Both the position numbers and the translations under genes were made by a program. A model generated the notes under the pieces. The model had not been told where the DNA came from and did no database searches. It worked only from the letters and a program-made list of their open reading frames with translations. Shown piece by piece: positions 1-11,732 of a stretch of DNA of 44,136 nucleotides (its first letter is position 1; the number at the start of each line of letters is the position of its first letter). The stretch comes from Salipiger pentaromativorans (lineage in GTDB: Bacteria > Pseudomonadota > Alphaproteobacteria > Rhodobacterales > Rhodobacteraceae), in contig NZ_JAMDHK010000025.1 of the NCBI RefSeq assembly GCF_024721115.1, positions 7,501 through 51,636 of the forward strand. The letters are read 5' to 3'.

Positions 1-3000
1 GGTGCTTTCCGAGAAGCCGGTCACCACCTGCGCCCGGCTCATGCCGCCGTCGAGCCGCGCTACCCAGTTGGCCAGCCCGGCGGCATCGGGATCGCGGTCG
101 AGTACGTTGCTGTAAAGCAGCGTCACGAAGCCGGCATTGTCGAGCGCGCCATAGGTGTTCTGGAACTCCACAGAATTGACGAAGCCCTGCGTCACCTGTT
201 GCAGCGGCTGCCCATCCTCGATGCGGGCCGACCAGTTGGCGAATCCGGCGGAATCCGGATCGCGGTCGAGCGTCGCGCGATAGACGCGATAGACCTTCGC
301 CCCCGCGCTGTCGGCCACATCCTCCATCTCGCCGCCGATCAGAACGTCGTTTCCGGCGTTGCCGATCAGGTATTCCTGACCGGTGGAGCCTTCGATCGTG
401 TCGTCGCCCAGCCCCGCCGCGATCTCTTCGATCCCCGAGAACTGGCCGGTGAAGGGCGCATAGACATCGGCGAAGACGATCTCGAACAGATCGGCATCGG
501 GGTCGCTGGCGCCCGGAAGGCTGCGGGTGAGGTCATCGGCCGAATTCGCGAAGGCGGCCTCGGTTTCGATGATGTCCCTGGGCGTCAGCAGGCCACCGTT
601 CCACGACCGCGCCTCGGAGGTTCCGGTGTCGCGCCAGACCGGGGTGGATTGCGCCAGAACTGCGCTGTAGCTGCCCGTCCGGACCGAGATCGTTGCATCG
701 CCATTGACCGACCCGAAGACGAGGCGGTCGGTTCCGGTGCCGCCGTCGAGCGTCGCGTTGCCCGGCCCCAGCAGAAAGATGTCGTCCCCGGCGCCGCCAT
801 GGGCGGTGTCGTTGCCCTCGCCCAGCGACAGCACATCGTTGCCGCCCCGGCCGTCGAGCAGATCGTCCCCTGCCCCGCCGGACAGCGCATTGGCCCGCCC
901 GTCGCCGCGCAGCACGTCTCCGGCCTGCGAGCCGATCACGTTCTCGATGTCGATCAGCGTGTCGCTGCCCTGCGCCCCGGTGGCGGTGCCCGCGGCCAGA
1001 TCCACAGTCACCCCGCCGAAATCTCCGGCGGCCAGGGCGCCGTTCGGCCCGTCGGGGCGCGCGTTCGAATAGGAGGCGGTATCGATTCCCCCGGTGCCGC
1101 CATCCAGATAATCGTCCCCGGCGCCGCCGTGCAAAAGATCGTTGCCCGCGCCGCCGAACAGCGCGTCATTGCCGGCGCCGCCGAACAGCGCGTCCTCGCC
1201 GCCGCGTCCGGTCAGCGAGTCGTTGCCGCCCCGCCCGACGAAACGTTCGCCCGCCGCGGTCCCCAAGAAGCTGTCGCGCACGCTGTCACCGCCGATCAGC
1301 GTCTCGATCCCGCTGATCGCCGTGAACGTCACCTGGTTCTGCAAGCCGCCAAGCCGGTTGATGAACTGCGCCGAGCCGGTGCCTGCGGCAAGATCCACCA
1401 CGCTTTGCACCGTATTGGTGCCTTCCAGCGACAGCACGTCATAGCCCGCGCCACCATCCAGCGGGCCGTTCATCCGCTCGACCCGGAAGAAATCGTCGCC
1501 CGAGCCCCCTTCGACGGTCTGATTGCCCGAGGCGTCGAGATAGAATTCGTCGTCTCCGGCATCGCCGTACAGCGCCCCGGAGAGGCGCAGCCCCAGATAA
1601 TCGTTGCCGTCGCCGCCATGGAAAATCGCCGACGGGTTGCCGTCATTCGCAGTCCAGCGCACCAGGCGGTCGTCACCGCCGGCACCGAAGATCTCGATGC
1701 GCGCGGTCCCCTGCGCGTAAAACTCATCGTTGCCGTTGCTGAGCAGCAGCACCTCGATGCCCTGAAAGCTGCCGCTGAAAAGCTGCACGATCTCGGTGTT
1801 GCCGATGTTGATGTCGTCGCTGTTCAGGCTTTCGACCTCGAAATCCGCATAGGCTTCGAAGCGGATCCGCTCATCGAAACTGTTGGTGATCGACCAGCGC
1901 GCATCGGTGAACTGGCGCAGATCCAGCGTGTCGATGTCGCCGCCGCTGTCCCCGCCATCGACGAAAGAGCCCTTTTCGGTCAGCACGATCATGTCGGAGC
2001 CGGTCCCGCCCAGCACCGAATCCGCGCCGCCGGAATACATCAGATCGTCTCCGCCGCCGCCGTCGATGGTCCAGCGTAGCGAGTCGTCGGGGCTTTCGGC
2101 ACCATATATCGTGTCGTTCCTGTCCGATCCGACATAGGTCTCGATGTTCGAGGCGAGGTCGGTGGCAATCACCGTGCCCCCGTCCATGTGCTGAATCCGC
2201 CCGGTGCCGGCATAGATGCGCAGCGGCCCGCTGGCCGGAAGATCCCTGTCCTCCAGTGTCACATGTTCGGGATAGAGGCGGTAATTGCTGACCTGGGAGG
2301 AATAGACCAGCCGATCCGTCCCCGCCCCGCCGTCATAGACACTGCCGCGCCCGGGCGTCACCGGCCCGCCGATCAGCGTGTCGTTATCCTCTCCGCCATA
2401 GACCCGGTCGCGGCCCGGTCCGCCGATGAGAAAGTCACGCCCCGCGCCGCCGTGCAGCAGATCGTCGCCGGCAAGGCCGTTCAGGAAATCGCGCCCGCCG
2501 GCGGTGATCAGAGCGTTCAGCCTGTCCGTCCCGATCAGAACCGCGTCGCGGTCGTCCTCGATCGTCGCATTTTCGATCGAGGTCAGGTAGTCGCGGTCCC
2601 GCCCGTCCCAGGCCCAGCCGTCATAAGACTTTCCCGCCGAATCCTCGATGGCGCTCATCAACTCGACCGTGGTGAGCGAATTGCCCGAGCGATTGTCGGT
2701 CGGGAACAGCCATGTGTCCTGCCCCGCGCCGCCATCGACGGTGTCCTCGCCATCCAGCGTTACGATCACGTCGTCGCCGGTGGCGCCGATGATCAGATCG
2801 TCGCCATTCGTGGCAGGCGGCGCCAGGATGCCCATGTCCCGCAGTTCGTCCAGCGTGTAAACGCCGTCATTGAAGACGAAATACTCGATCCCCTCGACAA
2901 CCTCCCGCCCCCACTCGCCGCGGGTGTCGAAAAAGATCACCGGCGCCATGCTGGAAAACTGGGTGATCCTGTAGTCCGCCAGGTTCTGGCGCAGCACCAG

Positions 3001-4236
3001 CCAGTCGGTGCCCGCCCCGCCGTACAGGAAATCGTCGCCCGAGCTGGCCAGGAACAGATCGCCGCTCGTGGCGCTGGCTGCGGCCCCCGCCTCATAGCCG
3101 TAGACGGTATCGTTGCCCTCCATCCCGTGCAGAAGATCGAGCTCGGTGGCCCGGCCGTAAAGCACGTTATGCCCCTCGTCGCCAAAGCGCAGCGCATCGG
3201 GCGCCAGCGCGCCGATGGCGTTCAGCACGTCGTTCTGGACATCTGCCACATAGCTGTCGATGTCGGGGTTCCAGCCATCGAGAAAGCCCGCGATCTCGCC
3301 GAAAGCATCGTCGAAACGGGCGACGATGGCGTCGAGAACATCGGCATCGGGCAGGACCTGGGAAATCGCGTCGCCGATCCGGTCCAGCAGGTCCTGAATG
3401 CCGAGCGTCTCGAGCAGCCAATCGACAACCGGGCCGACCGTCAGGTCATAGACGACGCCGACGGCATCCAGCGCCCATTCGATGGGCTGCAACGCCGACT
3501 GAACCGCATTGAGCGGCGTCGCGAGGAATGCCAGCGCGTCGTTTATGGTCCCGAAGGCCCTGGCCACATCGGTCAGCGGATCGAACAGGCCCGCGCTCGA
3601 CTCGGTCGCGGCAAAGGCATCGTCGAGAAACTGCAACCGTTCCTCGATGGAATCGTAGGACCGGTTGATCGGCACCAGAAGATCGTTGATCGGCCGCGCG
3701 GCGAAATTTGCCGCAGATTCCAGCGGATCCAGGGGCGCCCCGATAAAATCGAAGGCCGCCACGATGTCGTTGATGCTGTCCGCATAGCTGTCCAGCTTGT
3801 TCTCGACGACCTGCAACGCATCTTCGGCATCGCCGAGCTTGTCTTCCGCGTTCTTCAGATCCTCGATATAGCCGCCCCGCTCGATCTTATCGACAAGCTG
3901 GCGGGCCTTGTCGCGCACCGAAAGCGCGACATCCTCCAGCCGGTCCAGGATCGCGGCCAGCGCCTTCGACGGCGCGTTCATCGGCCCGACCTTTTCAGAG
4001 AGCTTCAGCGCGAATTTGAAGGACTTGATCGTGTTGGCGAAGCTGGTCGCCTGATCCTCGACCTCCTGCGCCTGCTCCAGCGCCCAGCGCGCGGCCTCGA
4101 CAACGGTTTTGATATTGCCGACCTTTTCCCGCATGTCGGCGGCGTTGTCCCTTGTGTCCTCGAGATTGAGGCCGAAATCCTCGATTTCGCGCCCGGTCGT
4201 CTGCGCCCCCGAACGCAGTGGCGTTACAAGTGTCAT
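1..4236 (-). CDS. Large RTX-type calcium-binding protein with DUF4214 repeats (C-terminus off the window)
   Basis: An uninterrupted frame of 1,412 codons runs from an ATG at 4236 off the left edge, so the C-terminus is missing. Residues 1 to about 340 carry no repeats and look mostly alpha-helical or coiled-coil (runs such as VEAARWALEQAQEVEDQA). From about residue 345 to 1300 there are some 30 glycine/aspartate nonapeptides of the GGxGxDxLx type, densest near 1115-1260, where GGAGNDALFGGAGNDLL is seen. These repeats bind calcium in secreted proteins exported by type I systems. The last 100 or so visible residues hold two DUF4214-like units (DRDPDSAGFANW and DRDPDAAGLANW, each followed by a GF-x-S-x-EF type segment), a domain common in bacterial surface proteins. 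There is no N-terminal signal peptide, as expected for type I secretion; no secretion genes are in view. The ribosome-binding site is weak. Adhesin or matrix function is an inference; no enzyme motif was seen. Confidence 0.88.
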   Translation of the reverse strand, partial: MTLVTPLRSGAQTTGREIEDFGLNLEDTRDNAADMREKVGNIKTVVEAARWALEQAQEVEDQATSFANTIKSFKFALKLSEKVGPMNAPSKALAAILDRLEDVALSVRDKARQLVDKIERGGYIEDLKNAEDKLGDAEDALQVVENKLDSYADSINDIVAAFDFIGAPLDPLESAANFAARPINDLLVPINRSYDSIEERLQFLDDAFAATESSAGLFDPLTDVARAFGTINDALAFLATPLNAVQSALQPIEWALDAVGVVYDLTVGPVVDWLLETLGIQDLLDRIGDAISQVLPDADVLDAIVARFDDAFGEIAGFLDGWNPDIDSYVADVQNDVLNAIGALAPDALRFGDEGHNVLYGRATELDLLHGMEGNDTVYGYEAGAAASATSGDLFLASSGDDFLYGGAGTDWLVLRQNLADYRITQFSSMAPVIFFDTRGEWGREVVEGIEYFVFNDGVYTLDELRDMGILAPPATNGDDLIIGATGDDVIVTLDGEDTVDGGAGQDTWLFPTDNRSGNSLTTVELMSAIEDSAGKSYDGWAWDGRDRDYLTSIENATIEDDRDAVLIGTDRLNALITAGGRDFLNGLAGDDLLHGGAGRDFLIGGPGRDRVYGGEDNDTLIGGPVTPGRGSVYDGGAGTDRLVYSSQVSNYRLYPEHVTLEDRDLPASGPLRIYAGTGRIQHMDGGTVIATDLASNIETYVGSDRNDTIYGAESPDDSLRWTIDGGGGDDLMYSGGADSVLGGTGSDMIVLTEKGSFVDGGDSGGDIDTLDLRQFTDARWSITNSFDERIRFEAYADFEVESLNSDDINIGNTEIVQLFSGSFQGIEVLLLSNGNDEFYAQGTARIEIFGAGGDDRLVRWTANDGNPSAIFHGGDGNDYLGLRLSGALYGDAGDDEFYLDASGNQTVEGGSGDDFFRVERMNGPLDGGAGYDVLSLEGTNTVQSVVDLAAGTGSAQFINRLGGLQNQVTFTAISGIETLIGGDSVRDSFLGTAAGERFVGRGGNDSLTGRGGEDALFGGAGNDALFGGAGNDLLHGGAGDDYLDGGTGGIDTASYSNARPDGPNGALAAGDFGGVTVDLAAGTATGAQGSDTLIDIENVIGSQAGDVLRGDGRANALSGGAGDDLLDGRGGNDVLSLGEGNDTAHGGAGDDIFLLGPGNATLDGGTGTDRLVFGSVNGDATISVRTGSYSAVLAQSTPVWRDTGTSEARSWNGGLLTPRDIIETEAAFANSADDLTRSLPGASDPDADLFEIVFADVYAPFTGQFSGIEEIAAGLGDDTIEGSTGQEYLIGNAGNDVLIGGEMEDVADSAGAKVYRVYRATLDRDPDSAGFANWSARIEDGQPLQQVTQGFVNSVEFQNTYGALDNAGFVTLLYSNVLDRDPDAAGLANWVARLDGGMSRAQVVTGFSEST

Positions 4237-4494
4237 ACAATCATCCGATAAAAAAACGCTGCCGTATACCGCAGGCAGACCGTGCCCTCATAAAGCCCCG
4301 TGGCCATTGAAAGCGCTCGTCACGTCCCCGCAGCCCGACCCGTCAAAAATGTGGCCGCGCACCGCCGGGAAGGCCGGTCTCTGCCCTCTAAAAAATAATC
4401 TCCCCCCTAAAAAAGATGACAAATGACTGCATGTTCCCGATGAGAAATCAACGCGTTTGTGGCCCCACACCGCCGCGAGGCCCCCGTGGCACAA
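4237..4494. other. Intergenic region, no gene recognised
   Basis: This gap separates the RTX gene from the terminator of the sulfurylase/kinase gene. It is more AT-rich than its surroundings around 4390-4440 (runs of A and T), which fits a promoter region for the leftward RTX gene. I found no convincing -35/-10 pair. Short open frames here show no family resemblance. Confidence 0.5.
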
Positions 4495-4530
4495 ACAAAA
4501 AGGCCATGCGCGAAGCTCGCGCATGGCCCT
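4495..4530 (-). terminator. Rho-independent terminator of the sulfurylase/kinase gene
   Basis: A perfect 12-bp stem (4502-4513 with 4517-4528, GGCCATGCGCGA type) and a 3-nt loop lie 22 bp beyond the stop codon at 4553. Read on the minus strand, the stem is followed by a T-rich tract (TTTTTGTTTG). Confidence 0.9.
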
Positions 4531-4552
4531 GTCTCGTCTGTGGTGCTGCCGA

Positions 4553-6631
<2,079 letters not shown>

Positions 6632-6647
6632 AGTGTGCGACTCAAAT

Positions 6648-6665
6648 GTGTTCACGCGTGAACAC
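6648..6665. promoter_or_regulatory. 18-bp perfect palindrome, candidate operator
   Basis: GTGTTCACGCGTGAACAC reads identically on both strands. It ends 16 bp before the ATG at 6631, on the upstream side of the winged-helix/sulfurylase gene. Its position and dyad symmetry fit a binding site for a dimeric winged-helix regulator, possibly the fused MarR-type domain itself. That is inferred from symmetry and location only. Confidence 0.6.
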
Positions 6666-6776
6666 TTCGCATGGAAGCGCGTCCCGGGAAAGCCCAAACT
6701 TCCGCTGGGCGGGGATTCCCGCCGACGTGATTCTTTTGCAACGCCGCCCCGAATGTCTTCGGAGCCGAACGACAAC

Positions 6777-6797
6777 GGGCCCGCCGATGGCGAGCCC
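6777..6797 (-). terminator. Probable terminator of trxB
   Basis: A 9-bp stem with one wobble pair (6777-6785 with 6789-6797) and a 3-nt loop lies 27 bp beyond the trxB stop. On the minus strand it is followed by GTTGTCGTT, only a weak T tract. Confidence 0.45.
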
Positions 6798-6824
6798 GCG
6801 AAATTCATCCACCGTGACCGGGCC

Positions 6825-7934
<1,110 letters not shown>

Positions 7935-7953
7935 TCACGTTTATGAAACATTA

Positions 7954-7981
7954 TTGCGCAGCGCGCCGCGGGTGGTATAAC
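7954..7981 (+). promoter_or_regulatory. Candidate promoter of the Lrp-family gene
   Basis: TTGCGC (7954-7959), 16 nt, then TATAAC (7976-7981), ending 27 bp before the ATG at 8009. The -10 matches the consensus at 5 of 6 positions; the -35 is weak (3 of 6). Confidence 0.45.
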
Positions 7982-8008
7982 AATCGCGAATTCACAAGAG
8001 GACGAAAG

Positions 8009-8509
8009 ATGCCCGGAAACCGGCTCGATCCGATCGACAGAAAGATTCTGGCCGAGCTGCAAGCCGATGGCCGCATGACGAATGTCGAGCTTGCCAAACG
8101 TGTGGGCATTTCCGCCCCGCCCTGCCTGCGCCGCGTGCGCACCCTGGAAGAGCAGGGGTTCATCCGGGGTTACCACGCCGATGTCGACCCGCGCGAGCTG
8201 GGATTCGAGGTGCAGGTCTTTGCCATGGTCGGGCTGCAAAGCCAGGCCGAGGCAGATCTGCGCGTGTTCGAGGACCGCTGCCGCGCCTGGCCGCTGGTCC
8301 GCGAATGCCACATGCTGAACGGCGAGGTGGATTTCATCCTCAAATGCGTCGCCCCCGACCTCTCGACCTTCCAGAGCTTCCTGACCGGAGAGCTGCTGAC
8401 CGCCGAGAATGTCGGCAGCGTCAAAACCTCGCTGGTGATCCGCGGCGCGAAGGACGAGCCCGGCGTTCCCTTCGACGTGCTTGAAGAACGGCTCAGCCGC
8501 TCGGCGTAA
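8009..8509 (+). CDS. Lrp/AsnC family transcriptional regulator
   Basis: 166 aa, the usual size. An N-terminal helix-turn-helix (LDPIDRKILAELQADGRMTNVELAKRVGISAPPCLRRVRTLEEQGFI, about residues 6-55) is followed by the RAM ligand-binding and oligomerisation domain (VQVFAMVGL to about residue 145). Such proteins control amino-acid metabolism or transport genes in response to an amino acid. The start at 8009 is preceded by AGAGGA at 7997-8002; an upstream in-frame ATG at 7943 would add 22 residues without homology and would overlap the candidate promoter. It is divergent from trxB, so both genes could share one control region. The ligand and targets cannot be read from the sequence. Confidence 0.93.
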   Translation: MPGNRLDPIDRKILAELQADGRMTNVELAKRVGISAPPCLRRVRTLEEQGFIRGYHADVDPRELGFEVQVFAMVGLQSQAEADLRVFEDRCRAWPLVRECHMLNGEVDFILKCVAPDLSTFQSFLTGELLTAENVGSVKTSLVIRGAKDEPGVPFDVLEERLSRSA

Positions 8510-8514
8510 CAAAA

Positions 8515-8548
8515 CGCCCCGGCACGGCGACCCGGTCAGGGGCTTTCC
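8515..8548. terminator. Possible bidirectional terminator between convergent genes
   Basis: An imperfect hairpin (outer GCCCC/GGGGC pairs with a CCGG inner part) lies between the ends of the Lrp-family gene (8509) and the Hint gene (8581). On the minus strand it is followed by GTTTTG. The stem is interrupted, so support is weak. Confidence 0.35.
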
Positions 8549-8580
8549 CGCTCACGACACCGAACGCCGCGCTGAGCCTC

Positions 8581-9372
8581 TTACATGGCGGTCAGGCTGT
8601 CGATGACCTCGCGCGTCGTGCGGGTCATGGTCAGCTCGCCGAAATCCTGCACCACGTCGATATTCGGGAACATCGACAGGAACAGCGCGCGCAGCGCATC
8701 CCCCATGGGCTGGGTGATCGCCTTGCCCGGGTGATAGGTCTCCATCTCGATCCCGCCGACCCGAATCGTGCCGTGGCGGCCCAGCATCAGATGATAGAGC
8801 TGCACCGCGCCGCCCGGCGTCACCCGCACGATGCGGTCGCCATCGGCGAAATCGGACACCGGCACCAGCACCCGGTCCTGTCCGATCAGCGATTTCAGAC
8901 GCCCGCGCTGCAACACCATCCGTGCCGCCGGCCCCACCAGAACGTCGCCCAGCGGGCGGCCGGGGCCGAAAGCGTCCGAGGTGATCCGGGCGAGATAGGC
9001 AAGCGTCGTGGCATCGTCCTCGATGCCCGGCACGTAGGTGGTCGAGCCGATCCAGGTGACCGGCTGCGCCCCTTCGCTCGATTCCAGGTAATCGCCGGGC
9101 AGCAGATCCTCGACCGCGACCAGCCCCCGGACGGTGGGCACCAATGTACCGCGGGCGAAGGCCGTCGTGGCCTCTTCGAAAAGCGGGGTCGCAGGGGCGA
9201 CATGGCTCTTGAACGAGATCGAGAGATCCGGCAGCAGCGCGGCGGCCTCGTATTTGCGCATGAGAGAAGGTGCGCGACGAGGCCGCCCGTCCCGGAGAGA
9301 TACGGTATCACGAGAGATTTGCAGGGAAACCGCGTCGTCCACGGAACGGAAAGACTGGTGAAGGCTAGACAT
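8581..9372 (-). CDS. Hint-domain (hedgehog/intein-type) protein lacking the usual N-terminal cysteine
   Basis: 263 aa. Residues from about 70 to 225 match the Hint_2 fold found in many roseobacter proteins (ARGTLVPTVRGLVAVEDLLPGDYLESSEG, then VTWIGSTTYVP and later VYH-like LYHLMLGRHGTIRVGG). In self-processing Hint proteins the domain begins with Cys (CFTxGT). Here the equivalent position is Ala (TTAFARGTL), checked codon by codon on the minus strand as GCC. Protein splicing or cleavage chemistry is therefore unlikely. There is no signal peptide or membrane segment. The ATG at 9372 is the first of the frame, with MSSLHQSF. A 230-bp gap to the next gene contains only weak inverted repeats. Function unknown; the domain assignment is firm but the role is not. 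Confidence 0.8.
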   Translation of the reverse strand: MSSLHQSFRSVDDAVSLQISRDTVSLRDGRPRRAPSLMRKYEAAALLPDLSISFKSHVAPATPLFEEATTAFARGTLVPTVRGLVAVEDLLPGDYLESSEGAQPVTWIGSTTYVPGIEDDATTLAYLARITSDAFGPGRPLGDVLVGPAARMVLQRGRLKSLIGQDRVLVPVSDFADGDRIVRVTPGGAVQLYHLMLGRHGTIRVGGIEMETYHPGKAITQPMGDALRALFLSMFPNIDVVQDFGELTMTRTTREVIDSLTAM

Positions 9373-9602
9373 GTGAACACCCCTCGAGGCTGGTCACATC
9401 CGTGTTGGCCCCCACCAACAACGACAGAAGGACGATTGCGATTTCGTTGAACACGAACAGGCCGCAATGCCGCGTCTCTGTCAAAATTAAACCGGATTAA
9501 ACCGTTTTTTCACGGTCAATCCGGTCAGGTCGGTAATATTGTCAGAAAATTCTCAACTATTTCGCCACATTCTGCCGAAACTCGGGCGAATCGACGCTGT
9601 TT

Positions 9603-9746
9603 TCAGGCGCGCTTGAGAATCGGGGCCTGCGCCTCGCGGCGGGCGATGGCGGCGGCGCGGCGGGTGCCGCGCGCCCAGGGCAGCTCGACATCGGTGCTCT
9701 TGGCGGTTGCGACGACCGATTTGATGAAACGGCTTTGCTTTTTCAT
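9603..9746 (-). CDS. 47-aa basic small protein
   Basis: MKKQSRFIKSVVATAKST followed by DVELPWARGTRRAAAIARRE, ending ILKRA. It begins at 9746 behind a strong ribosome-binding site (AAGGAG, 7 nt spacer). The product is strongly basic (12 Lys/Arg), has no cysteine and no membrane segment. The good ribosome-binding site and coding-like codon use argue for a real gene. I recall similar short basic proteins (KSV-ATAK, LPWARG-RRAA) from Rhodobacterales, but this was not searched. It lies alone between the Hint gene and pgeF, all on the minus strand. DNA or RNA binding is possible from the charge only. Confidence 0.72.
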   Translation of the reverse strand: MKKQSRFIKSVVATAKSTDVELPWARGTRRAAAIARREAQAPILKRA

Positions 9747-9918
9747 GATCCTGCTCCTTGGTATTGCCTGTTCGGGCCTTGCCTGTGACCGCAGGTGCCC
9801 CCTGCGTTGTACCCTCGAAGATGCTACCGAATTGGGGCGGGTTTTTGACGGCAGGCGGACAATTTCCAGAAAAAGAGGCGTTTGTTTCCAGGCTGAACGG
9901 GCCAGGCGCCACCAGGGC

Positions 9919-10674
9919 CTAGAGACGGATCACCGAAATCAGCCGGCCGTAATCGGCTTCCTGCTCGTGACAGGAGCGCCGGTAAGAGAAGAAGCGCTCG
10001 GGATCGGAATAGGTGCAGTGCCGCGTCCATTCCGCACTCACCCCTGCCTCGCGCAGCTTGTGCAGCCCGTAGCCCGGCAGATCGAACTGCATCCGGTCCC
10101 CCGCGCCGCCGGCAAAGAAGCGGGCATTGGCGGGATCCTCGCCCATGAAATCGTCGAAGAACTCGGGCCCCACCTCATAGGCGCGCTGGCTGATCGACGG
10201 GCCGATCACCGCGGCAATCTTCTCGCGCGTCGCCCCCAGGGCGACCATCGCGGCCACGGTCTCTTCGAGCACGCCGTCGATCGCGCCGCGCCAGCCCGCA
10301 TGCGCCGCCCCGACCACCCCGGCCTGCGCGTCGGCGAAGAGCACCGGCTGGCAATCTGCGGTCAGCACCGCCAGCGCCACGCCGGGCGTTGCGGTGACCA
10401 CCGCGTCCGCCTCGGGCACCGGGCCCGGATGCGGCCCCTCGACCACGGCCACCTTCGCCGAATGCACCTGATGCACATTGATCAACAGCTCCGGCGCCAC
10501 CTCCATGGCCGCGGCGACCCGCGCCCGGTTGATCGCGACGATCTCCGACTGGTCGGAAGAGCCGTTGCCGCAGTTGAGCCCCGCGAATACGCCCGAAGAG
10601 GCACCCCCCTTTCGGGTAAAGAACCCGTGCCGCAGGGGCGAAAGGCTGTGCGAGGTGATGATCTCAAGCGTCAT
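9919..10674 (-). CDS. pgeF: Peptidoglycan editing factor / multicopper-like purine nucleoside phosphorylase (YfiH family)
   Basis: 251 aa, full length for the YfiH/laccase-domain family. The metal/catalytic residues are in place: His71 in HQVHSAKV, Cys108 in LTADCQPVLFAD and His125 in GAAHAGWRG. The N-terminal GFFTRKGGASSG and the C-terminal ADCTYS-like TRHCTYSDPERFFSYRRS are also typical. Members hydrolyse or phosphorolyse purine nucleosides and, in E. coli, help exclude wrong residues from peptidoglycan precursors. The ATG at 10674 overlaps the stop of the upstream methyltransferase gene as ATGA, so translation is probably coupled. It is the last gene of an lgt-methyltransferase-pgeF operon. 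Confidence 0.94.
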   Translation of the reverse strand: MTLEIITSHSLSPLRHGFFTRKGGASSGVFAGLNCGNGSSDQSEIVAINRARVAAAMEVAPELLINVHQVHSAKVAVVEGPHPGPVPEADAVVTATPGVALAVLTADCQPVLFADAQAGVVGAAHAGWRGAIDGVLEETVAAMVALGATREKIAAVIGPSISQRAYEVGPEFFDDFMGEDPANARFFAGGAGDRMQFDLPGYGLHKLREAGVSAEWTRHCTYSDPERFFSYRRSCHEQEADYGRLISVIRL

Positions 10675-11732
10675 GTCAGCAATCCGGGCGGCGGTGGGGC
10701 GCCTTCGGGGAAGAATCCGAGCGTCTTGAACACCGAACCCATTTCACCGGGATGCGTCAACCGGCGATGTGCGGCAACGTGGCTGTCGAGAGCCGCGCCG
10801 CTCAGCCCGCGAGCCAGCGCGCGGGCCCGGTCGGTGATGCCCAGACGTTCGAGAAACACCCCCTGCGGCGTCAGTTTCGTATGGGCGCAGGGCGCGGCCA
10901 GCGCCAGCGCCTCGAAATCCACATGCGCAGTGAGGTCGGCCTCTCCCGGGGTTTCCAGCGGCGCCGCGCGCTCATGCGCCCGCAGCGCCTGCAAGGTATC
11001 GCCCAGACTGTGCCAGTCGCCGTAATCGACGATCAGCGCCGCCCCGCCCCGCGCCGCGATGCGGCGGCCGATCTCGGCGGCGATGCCCTGCCCGGGTGCG
11101 CAGGTCTCGACCAGATCGCCCTCTTGCGTGTCCGCCAGCCGGTGCGCCAGCGCGGCCTGCGCGGCGGGCTCCGTCAGCCCGAAACTCAGCACCCCGTCGC
11201 GCAGCCCGACCACCCGTTCGGCCCAGCCCTGCCCCGCCCGGACGAACTGGCGGATCGGCAGCGCGTCGAAAAACTCGTTGGCGATCAGAAACAGCGGCGC
11301 CTCGGGCAGCGCGGCCACGCTGTCCTGCCAGACGGGAGCCGCCCCGCTCAGCCGCGCCGCCTGCTCCGCGCGCAGGCGCGGCGAGGTCTCGACCAGATGC
11401 AGCTCCGCCGCCTCCACCAGTCCCGGCACCGCCCGCATCGCCCGCAGCGCATCGGCCATCAGCGTCCCGCGCCCGGGGCCCAGCTCAGCCAGGACAAAGC
11501 GCGAAGGGCGCCCCTGATCGAGCCAGCATTGCGCCAGGCAGAGCCCCAGCAACTCTCCGAACATCTGACTGATTTCGGGGGCGGTGGTGAAATCGCCCGC
11601 CGCGCCCAGGGGATCGCGCGTCGGATAATAGCCGTATTGCGGATGCATGAGGCACAGCCCCATGTATTCCGCCAGGCTCATCGGTCCCTCCACGGCGATC
11701 CTCCGTGTCAGGATCTCCTTCAGCGGCGTCAT
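10671..11732 (-). CDS. Class I SAM-dependent methyltransferase, MidA/NDUFAF7-like (COG1565)
   Basis: 353 aa. The N-terminal [20 protein letters not shown] and [18 protein letters not shown] are hallmarks of the family. The SAM-binding glycine loop is [12 protein letters not shown] (about 87-98), followed by HLVETSP and [13 protein letters not shown]. The mitochondrial relative NDUFAF7 methylates an arginine of complex I subunit NDUFS2; the bacterial substrate is not established. The start at 11732 overlaps the lgt stop as ATGA; the frame extends upstream inside lgt, but that part has no homology. The 3' end overlaps pgeF by 4 bp. It may help complex I assembly, by analogy only. Confidence 0.9.
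   Translation of the reverse strand: MTPLKEILTRRIAVEGPMSLAEYMGLCLMHPQYGYYPTRDPLGAAGDFTTAPEISQMFGELLGLCLAQCWLDQGRPSRFVLAELGPGRGTLMADALRAMRAVPGLVEAAELHLVETSPRLRAEQAARLSGAAPVWQDSVAALPEAPLFLIANEFFDALPIRQFVRAGQGWAERVVGLRDGVLSFGLTEPAAQAALAHRLADTQEGDLVETCAPGQGIAAEIGRRIAARGGAALIVDYGDWHSLGDTLQALRAHERAAPLETPGEADLTAHVDFEALALAAPCAHTKLTPQGVFLERLGITDRARALARGLSGAALDSHVAAHRRLTHPGEMGSVFKTLGFFPEGAPPPPGLLT

Noticed and set aside
199-2079. Long open frame on the plus strand opposite the RTX gene
   Set aside because: It is the antisense shadow of the repeated GGxGxD codons; the translation lacks family features, whereas the minus-strand frame gives clear RTX and DUF4214 sequence.
2188-4251. 687-codon plus-strand frame opposite the RTX N-terminal part
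   Set aside because: A high-GC antisense shadow with no ribosome-binding site and no recognisable domain; the minus frame is coding.
4288-4524. Short minus-strand frame upstream of the RTX gene
   Set aside because: It starts inside the terminator of the sulfurylase/kinase gene and has no homology or good ribosome-binding site.
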